A stretch of DNA of 64,000 nucleotides from Salinibacillus xinjiangensis (GCF_009649735.1 NZ_WJNH01000009.1:62001-126000), one strand, 5' to 3'. Positions 55,496 through 64,000 are shown, numbered from the stretch's first letter. Translations and numbers: made by a program. Notes: generated by a model from the letters alone, not told the origin.

Positions 55496-55510
55496 TGATA
55501 ATAATTATCA
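55496..55510. promoter_or_regulatory. Fur-type box 2 (perfect)
   Basis: TGATAATAATTATCA is a perfect Fur consensus, 75 bases upstream of the ATPase start and 52 bases from box 1 centre to centre. AT-rich promoter-like sequence (CTATTATAATC) lies just beyond it at about 55527-55540. Confidence 0.88.
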
Positions 55511-55629
55511 TTACTATTAATTTATAACTATTATAATCTAATCACTATTATAATAACACATATTCTAAAGGAGTCAATTCAAAAGTATAGAGGAGTTGTT
55601 AAGGTTTCGTGTAGTATTTGTGAACAACA

Positions 55630-55664
55630 AAAACCCCGTGGATCTGATGTATCCATGGGGTTTG
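55630..55664 (-). terminator. Terminator after yfkF
   Basis: AAACCCC and TGGAT arms pair with ATCCA and GGGGTTT with one mismatch; on the minus strand TTTTTGTTG follows. Ten bases after the yfkF stop. Confidence 0.85.
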
Positions 55665-55673
55665 ATATGCAAC

Positions 55674-56858
55674 TTATGAGTTTTCTGTAGCAAGTTGAGT
55701 TGGTGTTTCGCGCTTAAACAAAATGGCTATAAAAATAAGGATAAGAGCAGTAGTAATAATATGAAAAAAGGATAGATTAGGGAAATGGTCGATAAATATA
55801 CCGCCAATGGATGGCCCGATAATACTTCCTGTGCTAAAGGCAATGCCACAAAAAATATTTCCAGCCGGTAATAACTTTTTGGGTAGTAAATCTGTCATGT
55901 ATGAAATACCAAGTGAAAATAATGAACCAACAAACATTCCGGCAACGGTGAACGTGATAAACAACCATACCACGGAGTTTTCAAAAATAGATGCTACGAA
56001 AAAGGTAACAATCCCGCCGCTGATGACGTATAAAAGGACCTTTTTTCTGCCAATCTTATCACTGAGGGCTCCTAAAGGAAGCTGAGAGATAATACTTCCT
56101 AATGCAAAACATGGAATAATAATGGAAAGAATATTTACATCATGGCCGATACGCAGACCATAGACGGGAAAATTTCCATGTAGAGATGCCTCTAGAAACC
56201 CATAGCCAAATGGGGGTAAAAAAGCAACCCAGGCAATTTTAGCAGCTTGTATAAAACGTCCTATTGAGCTGCTACTAGTACTTGTATCTACCTCATCTTC
56301 CTCAGTTTCAGGAATTTCATTACGAACGAGAAACATTAACGACCATACAATTAAGCTTAACAATGCACTAATTAGAAATGGTAACGACACATGGATATCA
56401 ATTAAAGTCGTCATTAGTGGTCCAAGTGTAAATCCAACACCAAATGAAAGACCGTACAGCGCGATATCCCTTCCACGCCGGTCTGATTGAGCTGTGGATG
56501 TAATCCAGGTTTGCGTGCCGAAGTGAAGGATGTGATCCCCAATGCCTATCATTAATCGAAGAACAAACCAAAACCATAATGCCTCCCAAAGGGTGAACAA
56601 GAACAGTGATGTAAATACTAAAGCGCCCCCAATCAGAATCATAGGCTTGTAACCAATTTTCTGTAGCGGTTTTTCCATAAAGGGAGCAGCAATTAATACC
56701 CCTATGTATAATCCTGTTGCATGCATGCCGTTGATAGAGGAGGAAATTCCGCTTTGCTCCAGAATTACGGCGATGAGTGGTAGTAGCATCCCTTGTGAAA
56801 ATCCTGATATGGCGACCAGCGAGACTAGTATGTAAAAGCGTGCTCGTGTTGAAACCAT
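55674..56858 (-). CDS. yfkF: MFS transporter YfkF
   Basis: A 394-residue major facilitator with twelve predicted spans. The loop 2-3 region and the second-half signature GALSDKIGRKKVLLY (about residue 265) are typical. An acidic cytoplasmic loop with a serine run (ETEEDEVDTSTSSSS) separates the two halves. ATG 56858 is preferred because AAAGGAGG is five bases upstream; ATG 56900 gives an extra tail with no site. Synteny with yfkH and yfkD identifies YfkF. Substrate unknown, drug efflux possible. Confidence 0.82.
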   Translation of the reverse strand: MVSTRARFYILVSLVAISGFSQGMLLPLIAVILEQSGISSSINGMHATGLYIGVLIAAPFMEKPLQKIGYKPMILIGGALVFTSLFLFTLWEALWFWFVLRLMIGIGDHILHFGTQTWITSTAQSDRRGRDIALYGLSFGVGFTLGPLMTTLIDIHVSLPFLISALLSLIVWSLMFLVRNEIPETEEDEVDTSTSSSSIGRFIQAAKIAWVAFLPPFGYGFLEASLHGNFPVYGLRIGHDVNILSIIIPCFALGSIISQLPLGALSDKIGRKKVLLYVISGGIVTFFVASIFENSVVWLFITFTVAGMFVGSLFSLGISYMTDLLPKKLLPAGNIFCGIAFSTGSIIGPSIGGIFIDHFPNLSFFHIITTALILIFIAILFKRETPTQLATENS

Positions 56859-57029
56859 AAGATCCTCCTTTGTCTCGTTTTTTGTACAAACTGCTTCCAT
56901 TGTATCCTATTTTCATGTTAATCGGTATTAAATTGATGTACTAGTAAGGAAATTCTGCCTGGGACGCATTTCTATGCATAGATTTATTTTCGATGACAAA
57001 AATAAGAAAAAATAAAAGGAAAGGTTGTG

Positions 57030-57845
57030 ATGGAACCTATGAAAAAGTATATTTTTGCTGTGATTTCTACCGTCCTCATTGCAGCAATGGTTTTTCCTAG
57101 TGCACTTTTAGCTAAGGAAGTAAAAAATGAAGAAGAATCCCCAAACAAGATTCCTAGCCATGTTTTAAATATATCGAAAGAAAATACTTATCCAAACTCC
57201 AAAAAGGACCAGACCCATTTGGAGCCCAATGAACTAGCGAAGGAATTGATTGATAGTGCAAAAGTGAAAATAGAGAATCCCGAATTTATAAAAATGCTGA
57301 ATGAATCAACCCTTAAGCCGTCCAAAATCGCATTTGGCTATCGTGGTGAAATTTACTTAGGACACTGGCCGCTTCAGTATAAATCTGATGAATCTAGTGT
57401 GAATTGGGAGTATCAGGAAATTAATACGAACGTTTTAAATAATTTAGGTGGCAAGGAGAAAAAGACCCTAAATTATGTACAGGAGAAAGAGAAGCGGGTG
57501 AAAGGAGGACTGACCTCCAAAACGAATCGGGCTGAGGATGTAAAGAAGATGATTCTTCTGAAGGCACAGAGTGATTCCGATTTACCACTCTCCTTTGAAA
57601 CCGTAATCGGAACAGGCACGAAAAAGGACCAAACCTATGGTGTTCCATCAAAAAACGTTGGTTATCTTCATGCGTATGCTCCCGCTTTAAATGAAAAGGG
57701 TGTTGTAACATATGGGGAAGTATACTTGGTATTGAAGGGTTCTAAGAAAAAATTAGAGGTTCGAAATGTCACCAAACAAGGCATTGGTGCATGGCTTCCT
57801 GTTCAAGATCATATATCTTTTTCATTTCAGTTGAAATCGAATTAA
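57030..57845 (+). CDS. yfkD: YfkD-like secreted protein
   Basis: A 271-residue protein with a signal peptide (KKYIFAVISTVLIAAMVFPSALLA) and a mature part matching B. subtilis YfkD: ISKENTYPNSKKDQTHLEP, ALGYRG-like FGYRGEIYLGHWPLQYKS, and TKQGIGAWLPVQDHISFSF at the C-terminus. No catalytic motif is known and the role is unassigned. ATG 57030 has AAAGGAAAGG five bases upstream; GTG 57027 is too close and ATG 57039 too far. Confidence 0.88.
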   Translation: MEPMKKYIFAVISTVLIAAMVFPSALLAKEVKNEEESPNKIPSHVLNISKENTYPNSKKDQTHLEPNELAKELIDSAKVKIENPEFIKMLNESTLKPSKIAFGYRGEIYLGHWPLQYKSDESSVNWEYQEINTNVLNNLGGKEKKTLNYVQEKEKRVKGGLTSKTNRAEDVKKMILLKAQSDSDLPLSFETVIGTGTKKDQTYGVPSKNVGYLHAYAPALNEKGVVTYGEVYLVLKGSKKKLEVRNVTKQGIGAWLPVQDHISFSFQLKSN

Positions 57846-57852
57846 TTTAGGA

Positions 57853-57890
57853 AAAAGTCCGCACCCGTTATTCACTGGGAGCGGACTTTA
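57853..57890. terminator. Bidirectional terminator between yfkD and yfkC
   Basis: AAAAGTCCGC pairs with GCGGACTTTA around an 18-base loop. The hairpin lies over the 3' end of yfkC and directly after the yfkD stop. Confidence 0.75.
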
Positions 57891-58740
57891 TATCAACATG
57901 TTGCATAGCCATTTGAATGTTGTTCTGATAAAGGGCTTCTGCAATAATCATACGAGCTTCCTTTGCGGCTGAGAAGAACACTTCATCATTTGTTAACCCA
58001 ATGATGGTAAATTTATATCCTCGGAAGCCGTCGTTTAATGATGACATTCCATATACCTGAAACTGTTCGAATGGCTCACCATTGACGTCTTTTTTAAGAT
58101 AATGGTCAAGCTCTTCATTTAGGCGTACACACACATCTACCAATACTTGATACACTCGAGTGGGGTCCTCATGGTAACTGGTTGTAATATCTTCAATTAT
58201 TCTCATCTGGTCAATATTGTAATTTTCAATGGAATTGACCCGACCATTACTAATGGTTATGAGTTTTCCGCTCCATTCACGTATTTTTAAAAAGCGTAAA
58301 CCAATATCTTCAACTGTCCCTGTAAAGGTGTTATTAACTGTGATAAAATCGCCTTTGTGCAATTGTTTTTCATATAATAGGAAAACGCCAGATAAAAAAT
58401 CACTAATGACACTTTGTGCACCTAAACCAATGACAATACCTGCAACACCTGCTCCTGCTAATAGGTTGGTAACGGGAACGTCAAATACGGTAAGTGCAAA
58501 GATGATATAGCCGAATGTTGCGGTATATCGGACAATAGATTTGATCATCGCCTCTAGGGTTTTCTCTTCACGTTCTTCAATAAAGTTCGTGCGTTTAAAG
58601 AAGGTATTCACCACACGGCGAATGAATTTAACAATGATAATCGTAACTATAGCACCAATAATCAGCTTAGTAATTTTTAAATCAGCGAATGAATTCCAGT
58701 ATTCTTGAATTAGATTCCAAAAATCTTGCAGGGAATTCAC
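57868..58740 (-). CDS. yfkC: Mechanosensitive channel, MscS family
   Basis: A 290-residue small-conductance mechanosensitive channel. Three N-terminal spans are followed by the pore-lining helix with glycine/alanine packing (LLAGAGVAGIVIGLGAQS, about 92-109) and the beta domain motif GDFITVNNTFTGTVEDIGLR (about 147-166). The cytoplasmic cage ends with an extra acidic tail. It releases osmolytes on osmotic downshock. Equivalent to B. subtilis yfkC by synteny. Confidence 0.9.
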   Translation of the reverse strand: MNSLQDFWNLIQEYWNSFADLKITKLIIGAIVTIIIVKFIRRVVNTFFKRTNFIEEREEKTLEAMIKSIVRYTATFGYIIFALTVFDVPVTNLLAGAGVAGIVIGLGAQSVISDFLSGVFLLYEKQLHKGDFITVNNTFTGTVEDIGLRFLKIREWSGKLITISNGRVNSIENYNIDQMRIIEDITTSYHEDPTRVYQVLVDVCVRLNEELDHYLKKDVNGEPFEQFQVYGMSSLNDGFRGYKFTIIGLTNDEVFFSAAKEARMIIAEALYQNNIQMAMQHVDIKSAPSE

Positions 58741-58836
58741 GGCTATTTCTCCTCCTTAGCGTTTAGATGATTAACCATTATATTGAAAAAAGTAGCATAG
58801 TAGCTAATGAAATTACATGATGAAGGGTGAAAGAAT

Positions 58837-58989
58837 ATGAATGAACAACAGGATAAAATTTTAGAATTAAGACAGAGACTTGAGGACGTAATGCAACGAA
58901 TTGAAGGAGTCTCACCAGATCAGATGACAGTAGACGACATAGATCATTTTATTAACCTGCTTGACCAACTTGAAGAGAAGTGTAGATAA
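58837..58989 (+). CDS. Small helical protein, SE1561-like
   Basis: A 50-residue protein, too short for routine calls. ATG 58837 has AAGGGTGA upstream. The sequence is heptad-like and helical (QQDKILELRQRLEDVMQRI) with a C-terminal DDIDHFINLLDQLEEKCR, similar to the SE1561 family of small Firmicute proteins as I remember it. Function unknown. A terminator follows 27 bases after the stop. Confidence 0.75.
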   Translation: MNEQQDKILELRQRLEDVMQRIEGVSPDQMTVDDIDHFINLLDQLEEKCR

Positions 58990-59015
58990 GTGCTATCTAT
59001 TATTGTATAAAATTG

Positions 59016-59054
59016 CCTCATTATTTTTTTAATAAATGAGGTTGATTTTTTTAT
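59016..59054 (+). terminator. Terminator after the SE1561-like gene
   Basis: CCTCATT and AATGAGG arms form a 7-bp stem with a 12-base AT-rich loop, followed by TTGATTTTTTT. Confidence 0.75.
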
Positions 59055-59147
59055 TTTAATGCTTTATCATATTAAAGTGTTAACACATTAGAGAACTAGA
59101 GAACTACGAAGCGAAAAGATATATATTTTGAAAAGGGAGATTTTTTT

Positions 59148-60446
59148 ATGGCAGCAGCAGTAATTGTTTCAGTACTTGCTATGGTTATTTTAAGTTTATT
59201 ACGCGTCAATGTCATGGTATCTATCATTATATCAGCATTGATTGCTGGTTTGATATCAGGGGAAAGCTTAATTCATACGGTTGAATTACTAGTCGAAGGA
59301 ATGTCGGGCGGTGCAAATACAGCCTTGAGCTATGTTCTTCTCGGTGCATTTGCAGCAGCTATTAGCTATACAGGAATTACAACGATTTTAGTGAAATCAT
59401 TAATTAATGTTATTAAAGGAAAAAGAGGGATAATGCTCCTTACGATTGCCGGAGTTGCTTCGTTATCCCAAAACCTAGTTCCTGTACACATCGCATTTAT
59501 TCCGATATTAATTCCACCATTACTAACATTATTTGACAAAATGAAGGTAGACAGACGTGGAGTGGCCGCCGCTTTAACATTTGGTTTGAAGGCACCTTAT
59601 GTAATGATTCCAGTTGGATTTGGATTGATCTTCCACGAAATTATTAGAGATAGCATGGTGGAAAATGGCATAGAGATAGGGATGAACGAGGTCTTTAAGT
59701 CCATGCTGATTCCAGGATCAGGAATGATTGTTGGTTTATTGATTGCTATCTTTATTAGTTATCGTGGAAATCGTACCTATCAAACTAGCAACGATGTGGA
59801 GGAAGACTTCGAGGGCCAAGACGTAACTTTTCAGTTAAAGCATGCTTTAACGATTGTGGCAATTTTAGCGGCAGTTGTCGTACAAATACGGACTGGGGAC
59901 TTAATCCTAGGTGCCCTAACTGGTTTAATTGCTATGTTCATATTGCTCGTCGTTCCGTTTAAAGAGGGCGAGGGCGTCATGACTGAAGGAATTAAGATGA
60001 TGGGCATGATTGCTTTCATTATGCTTGTTGCATCAGGATTTTCAAATGTCTTAAAAGAAACAGGATCTGTCACAAATCTTGTAGAAGTGACTTCAGGTAT
60101 GCTTGGTGACAGTAAATTATTTATTGCTATTATCTTATTATTAGTTGGGCTTGTCGTTACGATTGGAATTGGAACATCATTTGGAACCATCCCAATCTTG
60201 GCTGCGTTGTATGTACCAATCGCAACAGCAGCAGGGTTTTCGCCGATGGCTATTGCAGCATTAATCGGAACAGCAGGTGCACTTGGTGACGCAGGTTCAC
60301 CAGCATCTGATAGTACACTTGGACCAACATCAGGTCTAAATGCAGATGGAAAGCATAACCACATTTGGGATACATGTGTACCAACATTCTTACACTACAA
60401 CATTCCATTAGTTATTTTCGGCATTATCGCAGCTCTAGTCTTATAA
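59148..60446 (+). CDS. yuiF: YuiF-type Na+/H+ antiporter-family permease
   Basis: A 432-residue permease with about eleven spans in the ion transporter superfamily. Sequence hallmarks are GGANTALSYVLLGAFAAAIS (about 54-73), ASLSQNLVPVHIAFIPILIP and GDAGSPASDSTLGPTSGLNA near residue 385, matching YuiF of B. subtilis, annotated as a Na+/H+ antiporter-family or amino-acid permease. AAAAGGGAGA precedes the ATG. The next gene on the strand is hisD, which may hint at a histidine-linked substrate; that is inference. Confidence 0.78.
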   Translation: MAAAVIVSVLAMVILSLLRVNVMVSIIISALIAGLISGESLIHTVELLVEGMSGGANTALSYVLLGAFAAAISYTGITTILVKSLINVIKGKRGIMLLTIAGVASLSQNLVPVHIAFIPILIPPLLTLFDKMKVDRRGVAAALTFGLKAPYVMIPVGFGLIFHEIIRDSMVENGIEIGMNEVFKSMLIPGSGMIVGLLIAIFISYRGNRTYQTSNDVEEDFEGQDVTFQLKHALTIVAILAAVVVQIRTGDLILGALTGLIAMFILLVVPFKEGEGVMTEGIKMMGMIAFIMLVASGFSNVLKETGSVTNLVEVTSGMLGDSKLFIAIILLLVGLVVTIGIGTSFGTIPILAALYVPIATAAGFSPMAIAALIGTAGALGDAGSPASDSTLGPTSGLNADGKHNHIWDTCVPTFLHYNIPLVIFGIIAALVL

Positions 60447-60458
60447 ATATTTTAGTAC

Positions 60459-60495
60459 TTTAAAGCATGTGGGGACAGTCCCCACATGCTTTAAA
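60459..60495. terminator. Perfect 16-bp inverted repeat between yuiF and hisD
   Basis: A perfect 16-bp stem (TTTAAAGCATGTGGGG arm) closes a 5-base loop ACAGT. The right arm ends TTTAAA and no T run follows, so termination is uncertain. The core GGGGACAGTCCCC is a short palindrome that recurs in bacillus intergenic DNA in my recollection. It lies 24 bases before hisD. Confidence 0.65.
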
Positions 60496-60519
60496 GGGAT
60501 AAAGGGGGATGAAGGAAGT

Positions 60520-61791
60520 ATGCTAAAGGTTGTTAAGGATCAGGTGAGGATTACAAGGACGATTTTAGATGACAATGATGACCAGTATGAAGCGGTGAAA
60601 ACGATTCTGAAGGATGTGAAGGAGAACAAGGATGAGGCCTTGTTTCGCTATACCGAAAAGTTTGACCAGGTTCAGCTTGAGCAATTAAGGGTAGCGAAGT
60701 CAGAAATCATTGAGGCTTACGGGCAAGCAGAGACAAGCTTTGTAGGGGCGATCAAAACAGCAATTGAGAATATACGAGATTTTCATGAAAAACAAAAGAG
60801 ACAAAGCTGGATGGATACTAAACCTTCAGGAACCATTCTAGGACAGCTGATTCGTCCTTTATCCATGGTTGGGATTTATGTACCTGGTGGAAGTGCAGCC
60901 TATCCATCCTCTGTATTAATGAACGCCATTCCAGCTCAAGTGGCTGGGGTAGAAGAGATTGTAATGGTGACACCACCAAATGCTGAGGGAAAAGTGAATC
61001 CAGGAGTTTTAATTGCAGCGAACGAGCTCGGGCTAAAACAAATTTATAAAATTGGTGGCGCACAAGCGATTGGAGCGCTAGCTTATGGAACTGAATCTAT
61101 CCCTAAAGTCGATAAAATCACAGGACCAGGTAATATCTTCGTAGCACTTGCGAAAAAAGAGGTCTTTGGATTAGTGGATATCGATATGGTAGCGGGTCCT
61201 AGCGAAATTCTCGTTCTTGCTGATGAATCCGCACAGCCTCATCTAGTTGCAGCGGACCTACTATCACAGGCTGAACATGACCCGATGTCCTCTGCCATTT
61301 TAGTTACAACATCAAACGAAATTGCTATGCAGGTGAAATCAGAAATTGCCAAACAGCTTCAAAATTTGCCGCGCAAGGAAATTGCGGAGCAGTCCATACG
61401 AAATCAAGGGACAGCATATATTGTTCCAGATGTAGATACGGGGATTCAGATGGTGAATGATTTTGCGCCAGAGCATTTAGAGGTCATTGTTGAAGACCCT
61501 TTTTCACATGTTGGCAAAATCAAAAATGCCGGAGCTATCTTTTTAGGTGAAAATAGTACGGAAGCCATTGGTGATTACTTCGCAGGTCCCAATCATGTAC
61601 TCCCAACAGGAGGCACAGCTAAATTTTCTTCACCTTTAAATGTAGATGATTTTATGAAAAAATCGAGCTTAATTTCATATAGTCAAACAGATTTACAAAA
61701 CAATGCAGATGCCATAACTACACTTGCTCAATTTGAACAGCTGCAAGGTCATGCCAATGCGATTATTTTTCGTAAACAGAATGAATCGTGA
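60520..61791 (+). CDS. hisD: Histidinol dehydrogenase
   Basis: A 423-residue enzyme catalysing the last two steps of histidine synthesis. Very close in motif order to B. subtilis HisD: VGIYVPGGSAAYPSSVLMN, KVDKITGPGNIFVALAKK, zinc ligands in LSQAEHDP (Gln, His), the catalytic Glu-His in FAPEHLEV, Asp in GDYFAGPNHVLPTGGTA and the C-terminal His in LQGHANAI. ATG 60520 with AAGGAAG. It is a lone his gene here, outside a his operon, so it could be a second copy or a HisD-like dehydrogenase for another substrate. Confidence 0.9.
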   Translation: MLKVVKDQVRITRTILDDNDDQYEAVKTILKDVKENKDEALFRYTEKFDQVQLEQLRVAKSEIIEAYGQAETSFVGAIKTAIENIRDFHEKQKRQSWMDTKPSGTILGQLIRPLSMVGIYVPGGSAAYPSSVLMNAIPAQVAGVEEIVMVTPPNAEGKVNPGVLIAANELGLKQIYKIGGAQAIGALAYGTESIPKVDKITGPGNIFVALAKKEVFGLVDIDMVAGPSEILVLADESAQPHLVAADLLSQAEHDPMSSAILVTTSNEIAMQVKSEIAKQLQNLPRKEIAEQSIRNQGTAYIVPDVDTGIQMVNDFAPEHLEVIVEDPFSHVGKIKNAGAIFLGENSTEAIGDYFAGPNHVLPTGGTAKFSSPLNVDDFMKKSSLISYSQTDLQNNADAITTLAQFEQLQGHANAIIFRKQNES

Positions 61792-61853
61792 ATGTAATTA
61801 GATATGCCTGCAAAACCTAAGCCTATGAATAAAGGGAAAAGTAGGTGAGTGGC

Positions 61854-62642
61854 ATGTCTAAAAGGAAACTCGTTTTGCTTTGGCTAATTGTTATTTTTCT
61901 TATCGCGAGCCCTGTTTCCAATGTATATGGCTATGATCAAACCACTTTTGGCTGGGGATATAAGAAAAATACCGAGCATAATCCGCCTGATGCAGGGAAA
62001 TATGGCAAAATGTTGGATCAATACAATAGCTTTTACGTAGATAAATCAGGAGAAAAAGTCGTTTATTTTACGTTTGATCTTGGCTATGAAGCGGGACACA
62101 CAGACGAAATTCTAGATATTTTAAAAGACAAGAACGTTCCAGCGGCTTTTTTCTTGGCTGGCCACTACATTAAAAGTGCTACTGATTTAGTGAAAAGAAT
62201 GAGGGATGAAGGACATATTATTGGAAATCATTCCTATAATCATCACGAATTCACTACGATCTCAGATGAAAAAATCAAAGAGGAATTAGATAAAATTAAC
62301 GAAGAACTGGAAAAGCATGTCGGGATAAAATCCACTCAGTTTGTAAGACCACCAAGAGGGGATTTCAGTGAACGGACACTTGCAGTTACCGAGAAGCTTG
62401 GTTATACAAGTGTATTCTGGTCAACTGCATTTGTGGACTGGGGCGAGCAAAAGGGCTGGCAGTCAGCCTATAAAAACATCATAGACCACATTCATCCTGG
62501 TGCTATAATTCTTCTTCATGCGACATCAAAGGATAATGCGCTAGCACTTGAGCATTTGATTGATGAGCTGCGAAAGCGGGGCTATAAGTTTAAAAGCTTA
62601 GAATACTTACTGTGGAAGGAGACGCTTCCTTTTCATTTTTGA
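61854..62642 (+). CDS. pdaA: Cortex polysaccharide deacetylase PdaA
   Basis: A 262-residue N-acetylmuramic acid deacetylase needed for muramic delta-lactam in the spore cortex. A signal peptide (KLVLLWLIVIFLIASPVSNVYG) precedes a NodB domain: TFDLGYEAGHTDEIL where the first Asp sits in the PdaA-specific TFDLGYE, HSYNHHEF (metal histidines) and RPPRGDFSERTL. AGGTGA is five bases before ATG 61854; GTG 61845 overlaps it. Its presence indicates a spore former. A sigma-G promoter was not identified with confidence. Confidence 0.92.
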   Translation: MSKRKLVLLWLIVIFLIASPVSNVYGYDQTTFGWGYKKNTEHNPPDAGKYGKMLDQYNSFYVDKSGEKVVYFTFDLGYEAGHTDEILDILKDKNVPAAFFLAGHYIKSATDLVKRMRDEGHIIGNHSYNHHEFTTISDEKIKEELDKINEELEKHVGIKSTQFVRPPRGDFSERTLAVTEKLGYTSVFWSTAFVDWGEQKGWQSAYKNIIDHIHPGAIILLHATSKDNALALEHLIDELRKRGYKFKSLEYLLWKETLPFHF

Positions 62643-62647
62643 TTAAA

Positions 62648-62676
62648 TTAAAGGGCGGTAGCTAGCCGCCCTTTAA
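62648..62676. terminator. Bidirectional terminator between pdaA and the subtilase gene
   Basis: TTAAAGGGCGG and CCGCCCTTTAA arms form a perfect 11-bp stem around TAGCTAG, between convergent genes. Confidence 0.85.
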
Positions 62677-62702
62677 AGCCATCGAATTTATCTAATAAGA
62701 TG

Positions 62703-63971
62703 TTATTGAACTAGTGGGAAACCAAACCCAGATGCAATATCATCGCCTACACCAGCACTCGATCCAAGAGTAATATCATTTTCCTTTGCATTTGACTGTA
62801 AATTTGCTCTTAATTGAGTGTTAGAAAGACTAGGGTTTGTTGCCCACATTTTAGCAGCTAGCCCTGAAATATGAGGGGTAGCCATAGATGTTCCACTGAT
62901 TGTGTTATAACCCCCATTATTCCAAGTAGATTCAATAGCTGTACCAGGAGCAGAAACCTCTACATCTCCTTCCTCAATTGAAAAATCACCTGCACCCCCA
63001 TATAAACCTCTTGAAGAATAAGAATCTACCCCATACTCTCCGTTATTTCGTGAGTTTTCAAGAGCAGCAACAGCAATTGCGTTTGGAGTAGCCCCTGGAT
63101 ATCCAATTGTTCCCGCGTCAGGTCCGCTATTACCTGCTGCAGCAACTACAAGTGCACCCTGGTTGACTGCATAGTTAACAGCATCGGTGATCAACGGACT
63201 TTCAGAGCTAGAGCCTAGTGACATTGAAATTACGACATTTTCATTTAGTTGATTACCTTGGTCAGCTGCGTGTTCAATGGCATAGGCAATATCATCTGCA
63301 TAACCAGAGCCACTATTCCCCAGCACCTTATAAGCCCAAAGGTCCGCATTAGGAGCAACTCCATATACACCAAGTCCATCAGTACCGCCATTCCCTAATA
63401 CAGTACCTGCAACATGAGTACCATGGCCATTTCGGTCATCACATGAACCAACCGTTAATGCGGAGGATCTTTTGGTGAAATCCTTACATTGTTCAACATT
63501 ATTGACTAAGTCTGGGTGACTCGTATAGGTGCCTGTATCTAGGACAGCTACGTTGACACCTTCACCGCCAGTGGTTACTGAAATGGATTCATCATTATAA
63601 ATGGCTTCAATTCCCCAAGGAGTTTGGTCAGAAGGAGTGGATTTGCGATTACCATTTTTCGGTGATGCCTTTCCGTTATCTGGGTTATGGATAGAAATTG
63701 TCTTAACTTTTGAAACCTCGACATGGTCTAGTCGTTCTAATGTCGTTAGTTGTTGAGGAGTAACCGAAGTGGTAAATCCTTTAGTGCCAAATTGATGTCG
63801 GACCCCGTGTTTGGCTTTAAGTTCCTTTTCTTTGTTTGGATTTTCAGATTTAATCAAAACTCGAATTTTTTCTGTCTTTTCACTTGCTTGGATAGAATCA
63901 AATTGAGCCATAGCTAGTAATAATGCCAAGCAAGATAATCCAATGTAAAAGCTGAGTCGAAATTTCTTCAT
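62703..63971 (-). CDS. Secreted subtilisin-like serine protease (S8)
   Basis: A 422-residue preproprotein. A signal peptide (about 1-29) is followed by an inhibitor_I9-like propeptide (about 36-95, KIRVLIKSENPNKEKELKAK region), a linker and the catalytic domain. The triad is complete: Asp in NVAVLDTGTYTSHPDL (about 143), His in RNGHGTHVAGTV (about 184) and Ser in ISGTSMATPHISGLA (about 365). Oxyanion Asn lies in VVAAAGNSGPD. Extracellular degradative protease. GGGAGGAAAA precedes the ATG. The upstream promoter lies outside or at the window edge. Confidence 0.93.
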   Translation of the reverse strand: MKKFRLSFYIGLSCLALLLAMAQFDSIQASEKTEKIRVLIKSENPNKEKELKAKHGVRHQFGTKGFTTSVTPQQLTTLERLDHVEVSKVKTISIHNPDNGKASPKNGNRKSTPSDQTPWGIEAIYNDESISVTTGGEGVNVAVLDTGTYTSHPDLVNNVEQCKDFTKRSSALTVGSCDDRNGHGTHVAGTVLGNGGTDGLGVYGVAPNADLWAYKVLGNSGSGYADDIAYAIEHAADQGNQLNENVVISMSLGSSSESPLITDAVNYAVNQGALVVAAAGNSGPDAGTIGYPGATPNAIAVAALENSRNNGEYGVDSYSSRGLYGGAGDFSIEEGDVEVSAPGTAIESTWNNGGYNTISGTSMATPHISGLAAKMWATNPSLSNTQLRANLQSNAKENDITLGSSAGVGDDIASGFGFPLVQ

Positions 63972-64000
63972 AAGTATTTTCCTCCCTTTTTTTAGAATAC

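Noticed and set aside
56398-56916. 172-codon minus-strand frame
   Set aside because: It overlaps the yfkF reading frame in another phase; yfkF has clear transporter sequence and synteny.

Overview
This window reads as a chromosomal segment of a low-GC, spore-forming member of the Bacillaceae. Two blocks match Bacillus subtilis gene order closely. The first is yerA-yerB-yerC, pcrB-pcrA-ligA-camS(yerH), a proline-type symporter, gatCAB, dgkB(yerQ) and rlmCD(yefA) at 1-21800. The second is yfkJ-yfkI-yfkH, yfkF, yfkD and yfkC at 51841-58740. A cortex-type pdaA deacetylase and a sinI/sinR pair agree with a sporulating, biofilm-capable bacillus. I do not name a genus. No rRNA, tRNA, phage, insertion sequence or CRISPR locus was seen.

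Layout. 1-2100: end of adenine deaminase, a lipoprotein and a TrpR-like regulator. 2137-3870: single-chain glycyl-tRNA synthetase on the minus strand behind a T-box leader. 3974-10159: PcrB, helicase, NAD-dependent ligase and CamS lipoprotein. 10465-15353: a 36-residue membrane peptide coupled to a Na+/solute symporter, then the glyoxylate shunt (aceB, aceA). 16001-21800: GatCAB, lipid kinase and 23S rRNA methyltransferase. 22343-27557: a variable block with two glycosyltransferases, a hydrolase, an FkbM methyltransferase and a PAP2 phosphatase. 27805-30543: a large TPR/dynamin-like protein with a decayed GTPase domain. 30544-35235: degraded sequence, a glutamate-family symporter and small membrane proteins. 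35235-39674 (minus): Aquifex-type aconitase, sinR, sinI behind a c-di-GMP-I riboswitch, mreBH and yflJ. 39851-46369: YkgJ and DUF1992 proteins, a TetR-controlled ABC exporter, a HAD hydrolase, PlsC and YedK. 46607-49377: an ECF sigma operon whose first gene appears to use ATA or ATC as its start. 50274-60446: AlsT, the yfk block, an iron-efflux-type ATPase behind two Fur boxes, and a YuiF-type permease. 60520-63971: hisD, pdaA and a secreted subtilase.

How parts work together. The most striking regulatory arrangement is a c-di-GMP-I aptamer directly upstream of the SinI antirepressor gene. A hairpin overlaps the sinI ribosome binding site, so a second messenger could set SinI:SinR balance by RNA control. 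A second theme is non-coding and periodic. Four intergenic loci carry arrays with regular spacing: 21 bp (12125-12316 and 49493-50184, the latter inside a 173-bp tandem repeat), about 58 bp (seven palindromes, 15487-15857) and 52 bp (41047-41312). These spacings lie near 2, 5.5 and 5 helical turns. I do not recognise any of these arrays as a described element. They are the best candidates here for something new, together with the pseudo-GTPase dynamin-like protein.
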